A stretch of 10,000 bases of DNA. It comes from Flavobacteriaceae bacterium. GTDB lineage: Bacteria > Bacteroidota > Bacteroidia > Flavobacteriales > Flavobacteriaceae. Under the pieces are notes generated by a model. That model was not told the origin of the DNA, searched no databases, and was given only the letters and a program-made list of their open reading frames with translations. Below, in pieces: positions 1-7,687 of this stretch. The stretch is taken from the NCBI GenBank assembly GCA_027068695.1, contig JAMOMG010000113.1, positions 1 to 10,000 on the forward strand, given 5' to 3'. The number at the start of each line of letters is the position of its first letter. The first letter of the stretch is position 1. A program made the position numbers and the translations under genes.

Positions 1-789
1 TTAAAGAAAGGTAATATTTCTTCAATAATTTATTCAAATCCCAATAATCCCTCTTGGATATGTTTCTCTGAAAAAGAACTAAAAATAATTGCTGAATTAG
101 CTATTAAATACAACATCATTGTTATTGAAGATTTGGCTTATTTTGCCATGGATTTTAGAAAAGATTACTCAAAACCTGGAAAACCTCCTTACCAACCTTC
201 AGTAGCCAACTATATGAATAACTGGATTTTATTAATTTCGAGTTCTAAAACATTTTCTTACGCAGGGCAACGTGTTGGTATGATGGTTATAAGCAACCAA
301 TTATTCAATAAAAAATATCCTCAATTAGAAAAAAAATTAGGAAATCCACTGTTTGGCTATAACCTTATTTACAAAGTATTGTATTCTCTATCTTCTGGAG
401 TAACTCACTCCGCTCAATATGGTTTAGCCGCAATGTTAAACGCTGTTAATAATGGAACTTTTAATTTTGTTGAACAGGTAAAAGAATATGGAAGAAGAGC
501 AAAGGTTATGAAAAAAATATTTACTGAAAATGGTTTTACAATTGTTTATGATAAAGACGAAGATAAACCTTTGGCTGATGGGTTTTATTTTACATTTTCA
601 TATAAAAACATGAGCGGAGATGAATTACTAGAAAGATTGTTATATTATGGTGTTTCAGCTATTTCTTTGGCTATTACAGGAAGTGAACATACTGAAGGTT
701 TACGTGCTTGTGTTTCCCAAACAAAACCGTCCCAATTTAAAGACCTAGAGTATAGATTAAAACAGTTTCACAAACATTACCCTAATTAA
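1..789 (+). CDS. PLP-dependent class I/II aminotransferase, C-terminal part (5' end outside window)
   Basis: The frame is open from base 1 and ends at TAA 787-789, giving 262 visible residues; the N-terminal part lies outside the window. The fold-type I aminotransferase signature is clear in visible-residue numbering: NPNNPSW at 13-19, the pyridine-nitrogen aspartate and the tyrosine in EDLAY (D44, Y47), the Schiff-base lysine in SSSKTFSYAGQRVG (K83, with R91 as the likely phosphate ligand), and a C-terminal arginine in GLRACVS that should bind the substrate carboxylate. It should be a cytosolic enzyme transferring amino groups between an amino acid and a 2-oxo acid. The substrate cannot be read from the sequence. 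A TTG at 133 could be mistaken for a start, but the homology runs on upstream of it, so the gene is cut by the window edge and is not short. It is separated from the next gene by 118 bp with its own promoter, so the two are probably not co-transcribed. Confidence 0.9.
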   Translation, partial: LKKGNISSIIYSNPNNPSWICFSEKELKIIAELAIKYNIIVIEDLAYFAMDFRKDYSKPGKPPYQPSVANYMNNWILLISSSKTFSYAGQRVGMMVISNQLFNKKYPQLEKKLGNPLFGYNLIYKVLYSLSSGVTHSAQYGLAAMLNAVNNGTFNFVEQVKEYGRRAKVMKKIFTENGFTIVYDKDEDKPLADGFYFTFSYKNMSGDELLERLLYYGVSAISLAITGSEHTEGLRACVSQTKPSQFKDLEYRLKQFHKHYPN

Positions 790-790
790 A

Positions 791-825
791 ATGGTTATTT
801 TATTCAATTACAATAACCTTTAAAA
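791..825 (+). terminator. Weak terminator-like hairpin after the aminotransferase
   Basis: GGTTATT (793-799) and AATAACC (812-818) form a perfect 7-bp stem around a 12-nt loop just behind the aminotransferase stop. It is followed by TTTAAAATTTT, which is not an uninterrupted T tract. The position fits a transcription end, but the large loop and AT-rich stem make it weak. Confidence 0.35.
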
Positions 826-862
826 TTTTACATATTTAGCAAAATTTAAGTCATAAAAGACT

Positions 863-870
863 TATCTTTG
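863..870 (+). promoter_or_regulatory. Bacteroidota-type -7 element for the acyl-CoA dehydrogenase gene
   Basis: TATCTTTG matches the Bacteroidota housekeeping sigma -7 consensus TAnnTTTG exactly. It lies 37 bp before the ATG at 908, leaving a leader of about 30 nt. No convincing TTG at the -33 position is visible upstream, which is common for such promoters. A separate promoter here implies the dehydrogenase is its own transcription unit. Confidence 0.6.
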
Positions 871-907
871 AAAAAAATTAAATTATTATTTAAACCTGTT
901 ATTAATT

Positions 908-2050
908 ATGGATTTTAATTTAACTGAAGAACATATAATGATTCGCGATGCCGCTCGCGATTTTGCACAAAATGAACTATTACCTGGCGTAATTGAACGA
1001 GACGAAAAGCAACAATTCCCCGCTGAGCAAGTAAAAAAAATGGGAGAACTAGGGTTCTTAGGAATGATGGTTGACCCTAAATACGGAGGCAGTGGTTTAG
1101 ATACTGTTTCATACGTTTTAGCAATGGAAGAAATTTCTAAAATTGATGCTTCTGCTTCTGTTGTAATGTCAGTAAATAATTCACTAGTTTGTTGGGGGCT
1201 TGAAACTTTTGGCACTGAAGAACAAAAACAAAAATATTTAGTACCACTAGCAAAAGGAGAAATAATTGGAGCCTTTTGTTTAAGTGAACCTGAGGCAGGA
1301 TCTGATGCTACTTCACAACGAACCACCGCTATTGATAAAGGAGATCATTACTTAATTAACGGAACCAAAAACTGGATTACCAATGGAGGTACAGCAAGTG
1401 TATATTTAGTTGTTGCTCAAACTCATGTAGAAAAAGGACATCATGGAATTAATGTATTTATTGTAGAAAAAGGAATGGATGGTTTTGTTGTTGGCAATAA
1501 AGAAAATAAATTGGGTATTCGAGGTTCTGATACACATTCTTTAATGTTTACAGATGTTAAAGTTCCCAAAGAAAATAGAATTGGTGAAGATGGCTTTGGG
1601 TTTTCATTTGCAATGAAAACATTGGCTGGTGGAAGAATTGGAATCGCTTCTCAAGCACTGGGAATTGCCTCTGGAGCTTATGAACTAGCTTTACAATATT
1701 CTAAAGAGCGTAAAGCCTTTGGCAAAGAAATTAGCAGACATCAAGCAATTGCTTTTAAATTAGCAGACATGGCTACCGAAATTGAAGCCACCCGTTTTTT
1801 ATGCTTAAAAGCAGCTTGGGATAAAGATCAACATAAAAATTATGATTTAAGTGGTGCAATGGCAAAACTATACGCTGCCGAAACAGCGATGAAAGTAACT
1901 GTTGAAGCCGTTCAAATTCATGGAGGATACGGTTTTGTGAAAGAATACCACGTTGAGCGTTTAATGCGTGATGCTAAAATTACACAGATTTACGAAGGAA
2001 CTTCTGAAATTCAAAAAATTGTAATCTCTAGGAGTATTCTAAGAGATTAA
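908..2050 (+). CDS. Acyl-CoA dehydrogenase (short/medium-chain, butyryl-CoA dehydrogenase-like)
   Basis: This 380-residue protein has the usual length of short/medium-chain acyl-CoA dehydrogenases. These cytosolic FAD enzymes form the trans-2,3 double bond in the first step of beta-oxidation and pass electrons to electron-transfer flavoprotein. The N-terminal helical domain begins at MDFNLTEEH. The FAD/substrate loop AFCLSEPEAGSDATS is at about residues 122-136, the beta domain follows through NGTKNWITNGG (151-161), and the C-terminal helical domain contains IHGGYGFVKEYHVERLMRDAK. The catalytic base is expected to be E363 in IYEGTSEIQ, the position used in short- and medium-chain enzymes. The chain length preferred is not decidable; branched-chain acyl-CoA is possible. 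The gene has its own -7 element and an intrinsic terminator, so it is probably monocistronic. A decayed, internally deleted copy of its 3' half lies 5.85 kb downstream at 7763-7902, in the same orientation. Confidence 0.95.
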   Translation: MDFNLTEEHIMIRDAARDFAQNELLPGVIERDEKQQFPAEQVKKMGELGFLGMMVDPKYGGSGLDTVSYVLAMEEISKIDASASVVMSVNNSLVCWGLETFGTEEQKQKYLVPLAKGEIIGAFCLSEPEAGSDATSQRTTAIDKGDHYLINGTKNWITNGGTASVYLVVAQTHVEKGHHGINVFIVEKGMDGFVVGNKENKLGIRGSDTHSLMFTDVKVPKENRIGEDGFGFSFAMKTLAGGRIGIASQALGIASGAYELALQYSKERKAFGKEISRHQAIAFKLADMATEIEATRFLCLKAAWDKDQHKNYDLSGAMAKLYAAETAMKVTVEAVQIHGGYGFVKEYHVERLMRDAKITQIYEGTSEIQKIVISRSILRD

Positions 2051-2085
2051 GACTCTTTCTTTGAAATCTCAAGAAATATTTTACT

Positions 2086-2110
2086 AAGGGCAATTAATTT
2101 TGCCCTTTTT
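2086..2110 (+). terminator. Rho-independent terminator of the acyl-CoA dehydrogenase gene
   Basis: AAGGGCAA (2086-2093) pairs perfectly with TTGCCCTT (2100-2107) around the 6-nt loop TTAATT and runs into a T tract ending at 2110. It lies 35 bp after the dehydrogenase stop codon. It is the best-formed plus-strand terminator in the window. Confidence 0.85.
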
Positions 2111-2182
2111 AAACTTTACTTTATTCCTTTTTCCTTAAAAAATAATTTACATAGCTAAGAAAACATTTTAATTAACTTCCTA

Positions 2183-2217
2183 CTACTAATTATCGAATAC
2201 GTTTTAGTAGTTTTTTT
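2183..2217 (+). terminator. Second terminator-like hairpin upstream of the tetR promoter
   Basis: CTACTAA (2183-2189) and TTAGTAG (2204-2210) form a 7-bp stem around a 14-nt loop, followed directly by seven T residues (2211-2217). It has the layout of an intrinsic terminator, yet no gene or obvious promoter lies between it and the preceding terminator 73 bp upstream. It may be a back-up terminator insulating the efflux operon, or the leftover end of a lost gene. The rest of the 2051-2278 gap shows only AT-rich sequence apart from the operator and promoter at its right end. Confidence 0.5.
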
Positions 2218-2230
2218 AGCTCACTATTAA

Positions 2231-2250
2231 ATGAATGAATATTTATTCAT
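2231..2250. promoter_or_regulatory. Probable TetR operator (20-bp near-perfect palindrome)
   Basis: The left arm ATGAATGAAT and the right arm ATTTATTCAT are inverted repeats matching at 9 of 10 positions. The palindrome sits 28 bp before the tetR start codon and its last base is the first base of the -7 element, so a bound repressor would cover the spacer between -33 and -7. Size, symmetry and position are those of a TetR-family operator. Since tetR is the first gene of the operon, autorepression together with control of the whole efflux operon is inferred. Confidence 0.75.
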
Positions 2251-2257
2251 AAATTTG
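2250..2257 (+). promoter_or_regulatory. -7 element of the efflux operon promoter
   Basis: TAAATTTG fits the Bacteroidota TAnnTTTG consensus, abuts the palindromic operator, and lies 21 bp before the tetR ATG. No good -33 TTG is visible at the expected distance. Transcription should start around 2261-2265, giving a leader of about 15-18 nt. Confidence 0.65.
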
Positions 2258-2278
2258 CATTAAAAAATAAATATCAAT

Positions 2279-2866
2279 ATGGCAAGAAAAATAGATGATG
2301 AAAAAATTAAAAGAATAAAAGAAGCCACTATGCAAACTATTGTTGAAAATGGTATTGAAGATACAACCATAGCAATGATAGCAAAAAATGCTAACGTTAG
2401 TGGTGGCTATTTGTATAGAATTTATAAAGGAAAACAGGACTTAATCAATGAACTTTTTTTTGAAAAAGCGAATTCACTATACCAAGAATTAGAATTTCTA
2501 CTAAGCGGTCAACAAAATACCATAGAACCTTTTATAAACTCTTTTATTCAAAACAGAATTATTTATTTTATAAATAAACCTATTGCCTCTAAATTTTATT
2601 ATCAATTGCTGCATAATGAAAATTTTACTTTACCAGACAGCTTAAAAGTCAAGACACTACATGTGATGAAAACTATTAAATCTATTGGTCTTAAATCTGG
2701 AGAAATATCAGAAAACATCAGTCTGTATCAATTACATTATCATCTTTTTGTATATGTAATTGATTATATTCATTTTAAAAGAAAAAATATTTTTGGATTA
2801 AAAGAATCTATAAATGAAGATCTTCCTTTTTTAACCCAAAGTATTCTGAAAATTTTAAAACAATAA
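2279..2866 (+). CDS. TetR/AcrR-family transcriptional regulator
   Basis: This 195-residue protein has the N-terminal TetR DNA-binding domain at about residues 8-55: helix 1 with KIKRIKEATMQTIVENG, then the helix-turn-helix TTIAMIAKNANVSGGYLYRIYKGKQDLINEL, in which SGGYLYRIY is the recognition helix. The C-terminal two thirds are helical and divergent, as expected for the ligand-binding and dimerisation part, and give no clue to the inducer. It is the first gene of a five-gene operon, with only 4 bp to the TolC-like gene, behind a promoter overlapped by a 20-bp palindrome. By analogy with other TetR regulators of efflux genes, it probably represses its own operon until a toxic or signalling compound releases it. 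The start at 2279 places the MARK N-terminus right before helix 1 and is well supported. Confidence 0.92.
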   Translation: MARKIDDEKIKRIKEATMQTIVENGIEDTTIAMIAKNANVSGGYLYRIYKGKQDLINELFFEKANSLYQELEFLLSGQQNTIEPFINSFIQNRIIYFINKPIASKFYYQLLHNENFTLPDSLKVKTLHVMKTIKSIGLKSGEISENISLYQLHYHLFVYVIDYIHFKRKNIFGLKESINEDLPFLTQSILKILKQ

Positions 2867-2870
2867 ACAA

Positions 2871-4250
2871 ATGATTCAATCAATAACAAAAATTAGTCTA
2901 CCATTAAAATTAAAGTATATTCCTTTTTTGATTTTTTTAATTGGTTCAATAAGTCAGGCACAAATAATTTCATTAAAAGATGCCCATGGATTAATGCTAT
3001 CAAATAATGGAAATTTAAAAGCTTCTTCATTTGAAGTTAAACAAAATCATGAAGAATATAAAGCGGCACAAGGATTACATTTACCTAATATTACAGCCAC
3101 TGGATCCTATATAAGAATTGATAATGATCTTAAATTAGATTTAAATCCAGAAAGAGATATGTTGGGCGGACTATTAAACCTTCCTAATCCAGCTCAATTA
3201 TTAGGAGATTGGAATTTCACTTTGCAAGAAAAAAATTTAGGCTTTGCTACAGTAAATGTTTCAATGCCAATATTTACAGGTGGTTTAATAAATGATGCTA
3301 ACAAAGCTGCAAAAGTAAAATATAGATTAGCCGAAAATAAGCATCAAATTAAAGACAACAAATACACCATTAATTTAATTGAATCTTATTACAGATTAAA
3401 ATTAGCAAAATCTGTTAAAAACCTAAGGCAAAAAGTATATAATACGGTTCAATTACATTATAACCTAGCTACTAAATTTTTTGAAAATGGTCTAATTCCA
3501 GAAGTAGAGACATTAAACGCTCAAGTTGCCTTGTCTAATGCTAAAACCGAACTAATTGGTTCGCAAAAAGATTTGGAATTAGCAAAAAATGCATTAGCAA
3601 ACTTAATAGGAATTAAAAATATAGATAGTCTATCTACAAATTTTATAAAGCCAACTTTAGTTAAACCATTAAGTAAATTTCAAAAAGATTTATTAAAAAA
3701 TAACCATCAATTAAAAGCTATTCAACAAAATAAAAATTTAGCTCAGATTGGAGTTCAGGCAAAAAAGAGTGACTATTTTCCTAAAATTGGTTTTTTTGGA
3801 TCTTATATTCCTTGGACAGATAATTTGCCAATTGTAAAAGATACAAAATGGTTTATTGGTATTGGTGTCGAATGGAAATTATTTGATGGTTTACAACGCG
3901 AACATAAAATAAAAGCCGCAAAATATAAAATAGATCAAGCTAAAGCTATTGAAGCCCAAGCCAAGCTAAATCTTCAAACCTACACAAAAAAAATATTTAA
4001 CACTATGAAAAAAGCGTCTGAACAATATCAAAGTCTTATTCTCAATGAAACCTATGCCCAGAAGTTAAAATTTATGAGAACACGTGCATTTGAAGAGGGT
4101 ACAGGAACTTCATTAGAAGTGGTGGATGCCTCTTTAAAACTTTCTCAAATTCAATTACACAAATTACAAACCTTATATAAATACAATATAGCCTATGGAG
4201 AACTTATGGTTATCACAGGACAAACTAATCTATTTTTGAACCAAAACTAA
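2871..4250 (+). CDS. TolC-family outer membrane efflux protein
   Basis: The protein has 459 residues. A signal peptide has a hydrophobic core at about residues 17-27 and a likely signal peptidase I cut after SISQA (30/31), leaving an N-terminal glutamine; no lipobox cysteine is present. The mature part shows the two-fold repeat of the outer membrane efflux family: long helices such as IKDNKYTINLIESYYRLKLA and a related second half with KIKAAKYKIDQAKAIEAQAK. Intervening strands, for instance GFATVNVSMPIFTGGLI and IGIGVEWKLFDGLQ, form the beta-barrel segments and are recognisable as the duplicated 'P-x-F-x-G-G / W-x-L-F-D-G' motifs. It should trimerise as an outer-membrane channel-tunnel and receive substrate from the HlyD-like adaptor encoded 7 bp downstream. 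The substrate is unknown. Confidence 0.93.
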   Translation: MIQSITKISLPLKLKYIPFLIFLIGSISQAQIISLKDAHGLMLSNNGNLKASSFEVKQNHEEYKAAQGLHLPNITATGSYIRIDNDLKLDLNPERDMLGGLLNLPNPAQLLGDWNFTLQEKNLGFATVNVSMPIFTGGLINDANKAAKVKYRLAENKHQIKDNKYTINLIESYYRLKLAKSVKNLRQKVYNTVQLHYNLATKFFENGLIPEVETLNAQVALSNAKTELIGSQKDLELAKNALANLIGIKNIDSLSTNFIKPTLVKPLSKFQKDLLKNNHQLKAIQQNKNLAQIGVQAKKSDYFPKIGFFGSYIPWTDNLPIVKDTKWFIGIGVEWKLFDGLQREHKIKAAKYKIDQAKAIEAQAKLNLQTYTKKIFNTMKKASEQYQSLILNETYAQKLKFMRTRAFEEGTGTSLEVVDASLKLSQIQLHKLQTLYKYNIAYGELMVITGQTNLFLNQN

Positions 4251-4257
4251 ATGTAAA

Positions 4258-5250
4258 ATGAAAAATAAAAAATTTATAAAATTACTTATTAGCCTACTAA
4301 TAATCTCAATATTAGTATTAATCGGTATATGGTTTTTAATTAAACCTAAACAAGTTGTATTACAAGGTAGAATTGAAGCAAAAGAAATTTATTTATCTGC
4401 TAAAATTCCAACCAGAATAAAATCGTTTGAAGTTAATGAAGGTGCTTCTGTAAAAAAAGGACAACTATTGGCTACATTAGAAAGTCCAGAAATTACAGCT
4501 AAAATGCAACAAGCATTAGCGGCACAAGAAGCTGCTAAAGCCCAAAAGGATAAAGCTGTAAATGGTGCTAGAGTTGAAGAAATAAGAGCTGCAAAAAGTG
4601 TTTATATAAAAGCTGCAGCTGCAGCAGAGGTAATGAGTAAAACTTATGATAGAATCAACAATTTATTTAAAGATGGTTTAGTATCTCAACAAAAAAAAGA
4701 TGAAGTTTCAGCTAAAAAACAAGCTGCATTAAGCGATCAGATTGCCGCTCAAAACATGTATCAAATAGCTCTAAATGGAGCAAGAAAAGAAGATATCGCT
4801 ACTGCAAAAGCTTTGGTGAAACGTGCTGAAGGAGCTTTAAATGAAGTTGAAGATTATAGTAATGAAAGAAACATAATTTCACCAATAGATGGAGAAGTAA
4901 TAAATTTTTTGCCAGAAGACGGTGAATTAATAGCTCCTGGTTACCCTGTTGTCCATTTAGTAGATTTGGCAAATAGCTATTCTGTTATTAATGTAAAAGA
5001 AACCTTTCTATCCAACTTTAAAAAAAATACTGAATTTGAAGCTACTATACCTGCATTAGAAAATAAAAAAATGAAATTTAAGGTGTATTATATTGCTCCA
5101 TTAGGCTCATATGCTACATGGCATGCTACCAAAACTTCAGGTGATTTTGACATCAGAACATTTGAAATTAAAGCTCACCCTGTTATAAAAGATAATAATC
5201 TAAGACCTGGAATGAGTATTTTAATAGATTATTCTCAATTTAAGAAATAA
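4258..5250 (+). CDS. HlyD-family periplasmic adaptor (membrane fusion protein, YhiI/YbhG-like)
   Basis: This 330-residue protein has one N-terminal membrane anchor at about residues 8-28. The first half of the lipoyl (biotinyl-lipoyl-like) domain is at about 45-80 (KSFEVNEGASVKKGQLLATL). A coiled-coil hairpin follows at about 80-200, rich in A, K, Q and E. The second lipoyl half is at about 203-235 (ISPIDGEVINFLPEDGELI), then a beta-barrel domain ends in LRPGMSILIDY. Each arm of the coiled coil carries a similar motif, NGARVEEI near 102 and NGARKEDI near 173, as in YhiI/YbhG-type adaptors. It should bridge the inner-membrane ABC-2 permeases and the TolC-like channel. It lies 7 bp after the tolC-like gene and 1 bp before the first permease gene, which implies coupled expression. 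ATG 4258 puts a short basic N-terminus before the anchor. Confidence 0.93.
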   Translation: MKNKKFIKLLISLLIISILVLIGIWFLIKPKQVVLQGRIEAKEIYLSAKIPTRIKSFEVNEGASVKKGQLLATLESPEITAKMQQALAAQEAAKAQKDKAVNGARVEEIRAAKSVYIKAAAAAEVMSKTYDRINNLFKDGLVSQQKKDEVSAKKQAALSDQIAAQNMYQIALNGARKEDIATAKALVKRAEGALNEVEDYSNERNIISPIDGEVINFLPEDGELIAPGYPVVHLVDLANSYSVINVKETFLSNFKKNTEFEATIPALENKKMKFKVYYIAPLGSYATWHATKTSGDFDIRTFEIKAHPVIKDNNLRPGMSILIDYSQFKK

Positions 5251-5251
5251 T

Positions 5252-6421
5252 ATGAAACCAATGCTACGAATAGCAAAAAGAGAAATTACTTTATTACTTA
5301 GTAATAAAACTATTTTCATTTTTGCCGTAATACTTCCTTTTATTTTATTTCTATTTTTTAATGGCTTATTAAAAAATGGTGTTGCGAGAGACTTACCAAT
5401 TGCAGTAATTGATTTAGACAATTCTGTAATTTCAAGAAATGTTATTTCTCAATTAGATGCAACTCCTGAATTATGGATTTATCAAACCTTTGTTAATCAG
5501 CAAAAAGGTGAATCTTTAATCCGACAAGGAAAAATATACGGATTGGTAACTATTCCTAAAAATTTTGAAGCTGATTTAAAAAGTGGTAAACAAGCAACAA
5601 TTGTCAATCAATATAACAGTAATATTTTGCTGCCTGGCGGTTTAGAATTTAAAACTTTCAGCAAGGTTATTGCAACAATTTCTGCTAAAATTTTTATACA
5701 AAACCAACTGCTTAAAGGAGTTCCAATGCAACAGGCTATTGTTAATTATCAACCTGTAAAATTAAATAATCACGTACTATCAAACCCATATACCAATTAT
5801 TCTTATTATTTGAATTCTGGATTTTTGGCGTATTTTCTTCAAATAATAATAATTTTGACAACAATATATTGCTTTGGAAATGATTTAAAATATAATAAAG
5901 GAAATCAATTATTAAGAATTTCAAATGGAAAATTGAATCCCATCGTTTTTGGAAAAATTTTACCATTTACTATATGGTTCTTTTTCGTTGGACTTATTAT
6001 GTATTACAGCATGTTTGTATGGCAAGATTTTCCTTTAAACGGAAGTAAAACAGCATTATTAATTGGCCTATTTTTACTAATAGTTGCTAGTCAATCTTTT
6101 GCATTATTTTTTCTTTCAATTAGCAATAGTTTTAGAGAAGCATTAACATATGGCTCAGGTTTTGCAGCAGTAAGTTTATCTTTTTCTGGAATAACATTTC
6201 CCATTTTTTCAATGGATAAAATTTTACAATGGATAAGCCAAATTTTCCCATTTACACATTTCTTTGAATTGTTTATAGAACAATCTCAACAAGGATTTCC
6301 TGTTTATTATTCTTTGAAATCAATTATAATACTTATAATTTTATGTTTACTGCCTATTGTTTTTGCTTGGTATAATTTACACAAACTTTTTTTTAAGGGT
6401 ATGTTTAATAACCGTATTTAA
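5252..6421 (+). CDS. ABC-2 type transporter permease, first of a pair (YhhJ/YbhS-like)
   Basis: This 389-residue inner-membrane protein has the ABC-2 permease layout. A cytoplasmic start (ML-RIAKREITLLLSNK) is followed by TM1 at about 21-40. A periplasmic domain of about 140 residues begins with LPIAVIDLDNS and contains IYGLVTIPKNFEADLKSGKQ. Five further hydrophobic segments follow from about residue 188 to 375, including a FSGITFPIFSMDKILQWISQIFPFTHFFELF segment typical of the family. It is paralogous to the next gene along its whole length, so the two probably form a heterodimeric pore. In E. coli, comparable permeases work with HlyD-type adaptors and a fused or separate ATPase. No ATPase gene is present in this operon, so energy coupling must come from a subunit encoded elsewhere or be organised differently. 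The export substrate cannot be inferred. Confidence 0.9.
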   Translation: MKPMLRIAKREITLLLSNKTIFIFAVILPFILFLFFNGLLKNGVARDLPIAVIDLDNSVISRNVISQLDATPELWIYQTFVNQQKGESLIRQGKIYGLVTIPKNFEADLKSGKQATIVNQYNSNILLPGGLEFKTFSKVIATISAKIFIQNQLLKGVPMQQAIVNYQPVKLNNHVLSNPYTNYSYYLNSGFLAYFLQIIIILTTIYCFGNDLKYNKGNQLLRISNGKLNPIVFGKILPFTIWFFFVGLIMYYSMFVWQDFPLNGSKTALLIGLFLLIVASQSFALFFLSISNSFREALTYGSGFAAVSLSFSGITFPIFSMDKILQWISQIFPFTHFFELFIEQSQQGFPVYYSLKSIIILIILCLLPIVFAWYNLHKLFFKGMFNNRI

Positions 6422-6423
6422 TT

Positions 6424-7626
6424 ATGAATAAAATAATCAAATCATATTACCAATCTAAAATTTTATTCTGGAATACTATTCGTTCAGAATGGAAAGCAAT
6501 TAACCGAGATAAAGCAGTAATTGAAATCTTTTTGTCCATTACTATGGTCATTCTTTTAGCTTATACTTATATATACTCTAATCAAGTTGTTCAAAAAATA
6601 CCCGTAGCAGTAGTAAATCAAGATGCAACAAAGCTTAGTAGAGATTATATTGCTATGCTCAATGCGAGTGATGGAATTAAAGTGGTAACTACAATTACTG
6701 ATTTGCAAAAAGCCAAAATTGCCTATTATGAAAACAAAGTTAGAGGAATACTTATTATTCCAAAATATTTTGAAGAAAATATAAGAAGTGGTAAACAAAC
6801 AACAATCACTACTTTTTCTGATGCATCTAATATGTTATTTTATAAACAAGTATTAGGAACCATCTCAACTATTAATGGATATTTTAATGCTGGAATAGTT
6901 ATAAAAAAAGAAATGACACATGGAAAATCATATAAACAAGCTATTGAAAATTATACTTCAATTAAAACAATTTCTAATAGTTTATTTAACATTTCGGGGG
7001 GATACGCCACTTATTTAATTCCAATGCTAACAGCCTTAATTATTCAATTAGTATTATTAATGGGAATTGGGTTAATAAATGGCACACAAAATGAAGAACT
7101 TACAATGAAATTTAATTTTCCTGAATCATTACATAAAGGCAGAATAACTCCAGTATTATTTGGAAAAGCAGTTTTATATTCTTTACTATTCTTAGTAATT
7201 ATTCCCATTCAAATTGGAATTGTTTATACTATGTTTTCAATCCCAGTTAGATCCTCTCTTTTTACAATATACATTTTCACAATCCCATATGTGTTTTCTA
7301 TAGTTTTTTTGGGAATAGCAATTAGTTCCTTTTTTAACAAACGTGAAGATGTTCTGCTGTTTATTATACTTACTTCAATACCTTCTTTAATGCTAAGTGG
7401 ACTTTCATTTCCCGCTCAAGGTTTTTCTATATTTTACAAAATTCTTGCCCAATTTATACCCTCAACTTCTGGTATAGATGGATTTGTTAAACTAACTCAA
7501 ATGAAAGCCTCATTTTTTGAAGTATTCCCTGAATGGATAAAATTATGGCTATTAGCGTGCCTTTATTTTATATTAGCTTTTATTTCCTTAAAATTAAGAC
7601 TTCACAAGAAGTTGAAAACAATCTAA
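6424..7626 (+). CDS. ABC-2 type transporter permease, second of a pair
   Basis: This 400-residue protein starts 2 bp after the first permease gene and has the same architecture. A cytoplasmic lead contains SEWKAINRDKAVIEIF. TM1 is at about 34-53. A large periplasmic domain begins with IPVAVVNQDATKLSRDY and contains VRGILIIPKYFEENIRSGKQ, closely matching the corresponding stretch of its neighbour. Five more hydrophobic segments lie between about 200 and 395, with LSGLSFPAQGFSIFYKILAQFIPSTSGIDGF corresponding to the conserved segment after TM5. The pair most likely arose by an old tandem duplication and diverged into two pore subunits. It is the last gene of the operon; no strong intrinsic terminator follows, only a hairpin without a T tract at 7633-7652. 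Confidence 0.9.
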   Translation: MNKIIKSYYQSKILFWNTIRSEWKAINRDKAVIEIFLSITMVILLAYTYIYSNQVVQKIPVAVVNQDATKLSRDYIAMLNASDGIKVVTTITDLQKAKIAYYENKVRGILIIPKYFEENIRSGKQTTITTFSDASNMLFYKQVLGTISTINGYFNAGIVIKKEMTHGKSYKQAIENYTSIKTISNSLFNISGGYATYLIPMLTALIIQLVLLMGIGLINGTQNEELTMKFNFPESLHKGRITPVLFGKAVLYSLLFLVIIPIQIGIVYTMFSIPVRSSLFTIYIFTIPYVFSIVFLGIAISSFFNKREDVLLFIILTSIPSLMLSGLSFPAQGFSIFYKILAQFIPSTSGIDGFVKLTQMKASFFEVFPEWIKLWLLACLYFILAFISLKLRLHKKLKTI

Positions 7627-7632
7627 AATTAT

Positions 7633-7652
7633 TATTTGTATATCTACAAATA
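7633..7652. repeat. Perfect 8-bp inverted repeat just after the efflux operon
   Basis: TATTTGTA (7633-7640) and TACAAATA (7645-7652) are perfect inverted repeats around a TATC loop, 6 bp after the last permease stop. No T tract follows on the plus strand, so it is a poor intrinsic terminator. It may stabilise the 3' end of the mRNA or be a leftover of the adjacent decayed insertion sequence. Confidence 0.45.
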
Positions 7653-7687
7653 CCAATAATTAATATTTATCCTTAGAGAAAAAAGAT

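Noticed and set aside
133..789. Aminotransferase starting at the TTG at 133
   Set aside because: The same frame is open to base 1 and contains the NPNNP motif and the EDLAY aspartate upstream of or at this point, so the real start is outside the window.
886..1326. Minus-strand open frame of 146 codons across the acyl-CoA dehydrogenase gene
   Set aside because: It is antisense to a well-supported gene and its translation is Ser/Ile/Lys-rich with no recognisable domain; a shadow frame.
4561..4800. Repeated NGAR-x-E-(E/D)-I motif in the HlyD-like protein as a recent duplication
   Set aside because: The two motifs lie on opposite arms of the coiled-coil hairpin and are characteristic of this adaptor family, so this is not a strain-specific repeat.
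5221..5421. Minus-strand frames at 5221-5421, 5742-5966 and 6556-6798 within the permease genes
   Set aside because: They are short frames antisense to membrane-protein genes, with compositions that mirror the AT-rich codons of the true genes; nothing supports expression.
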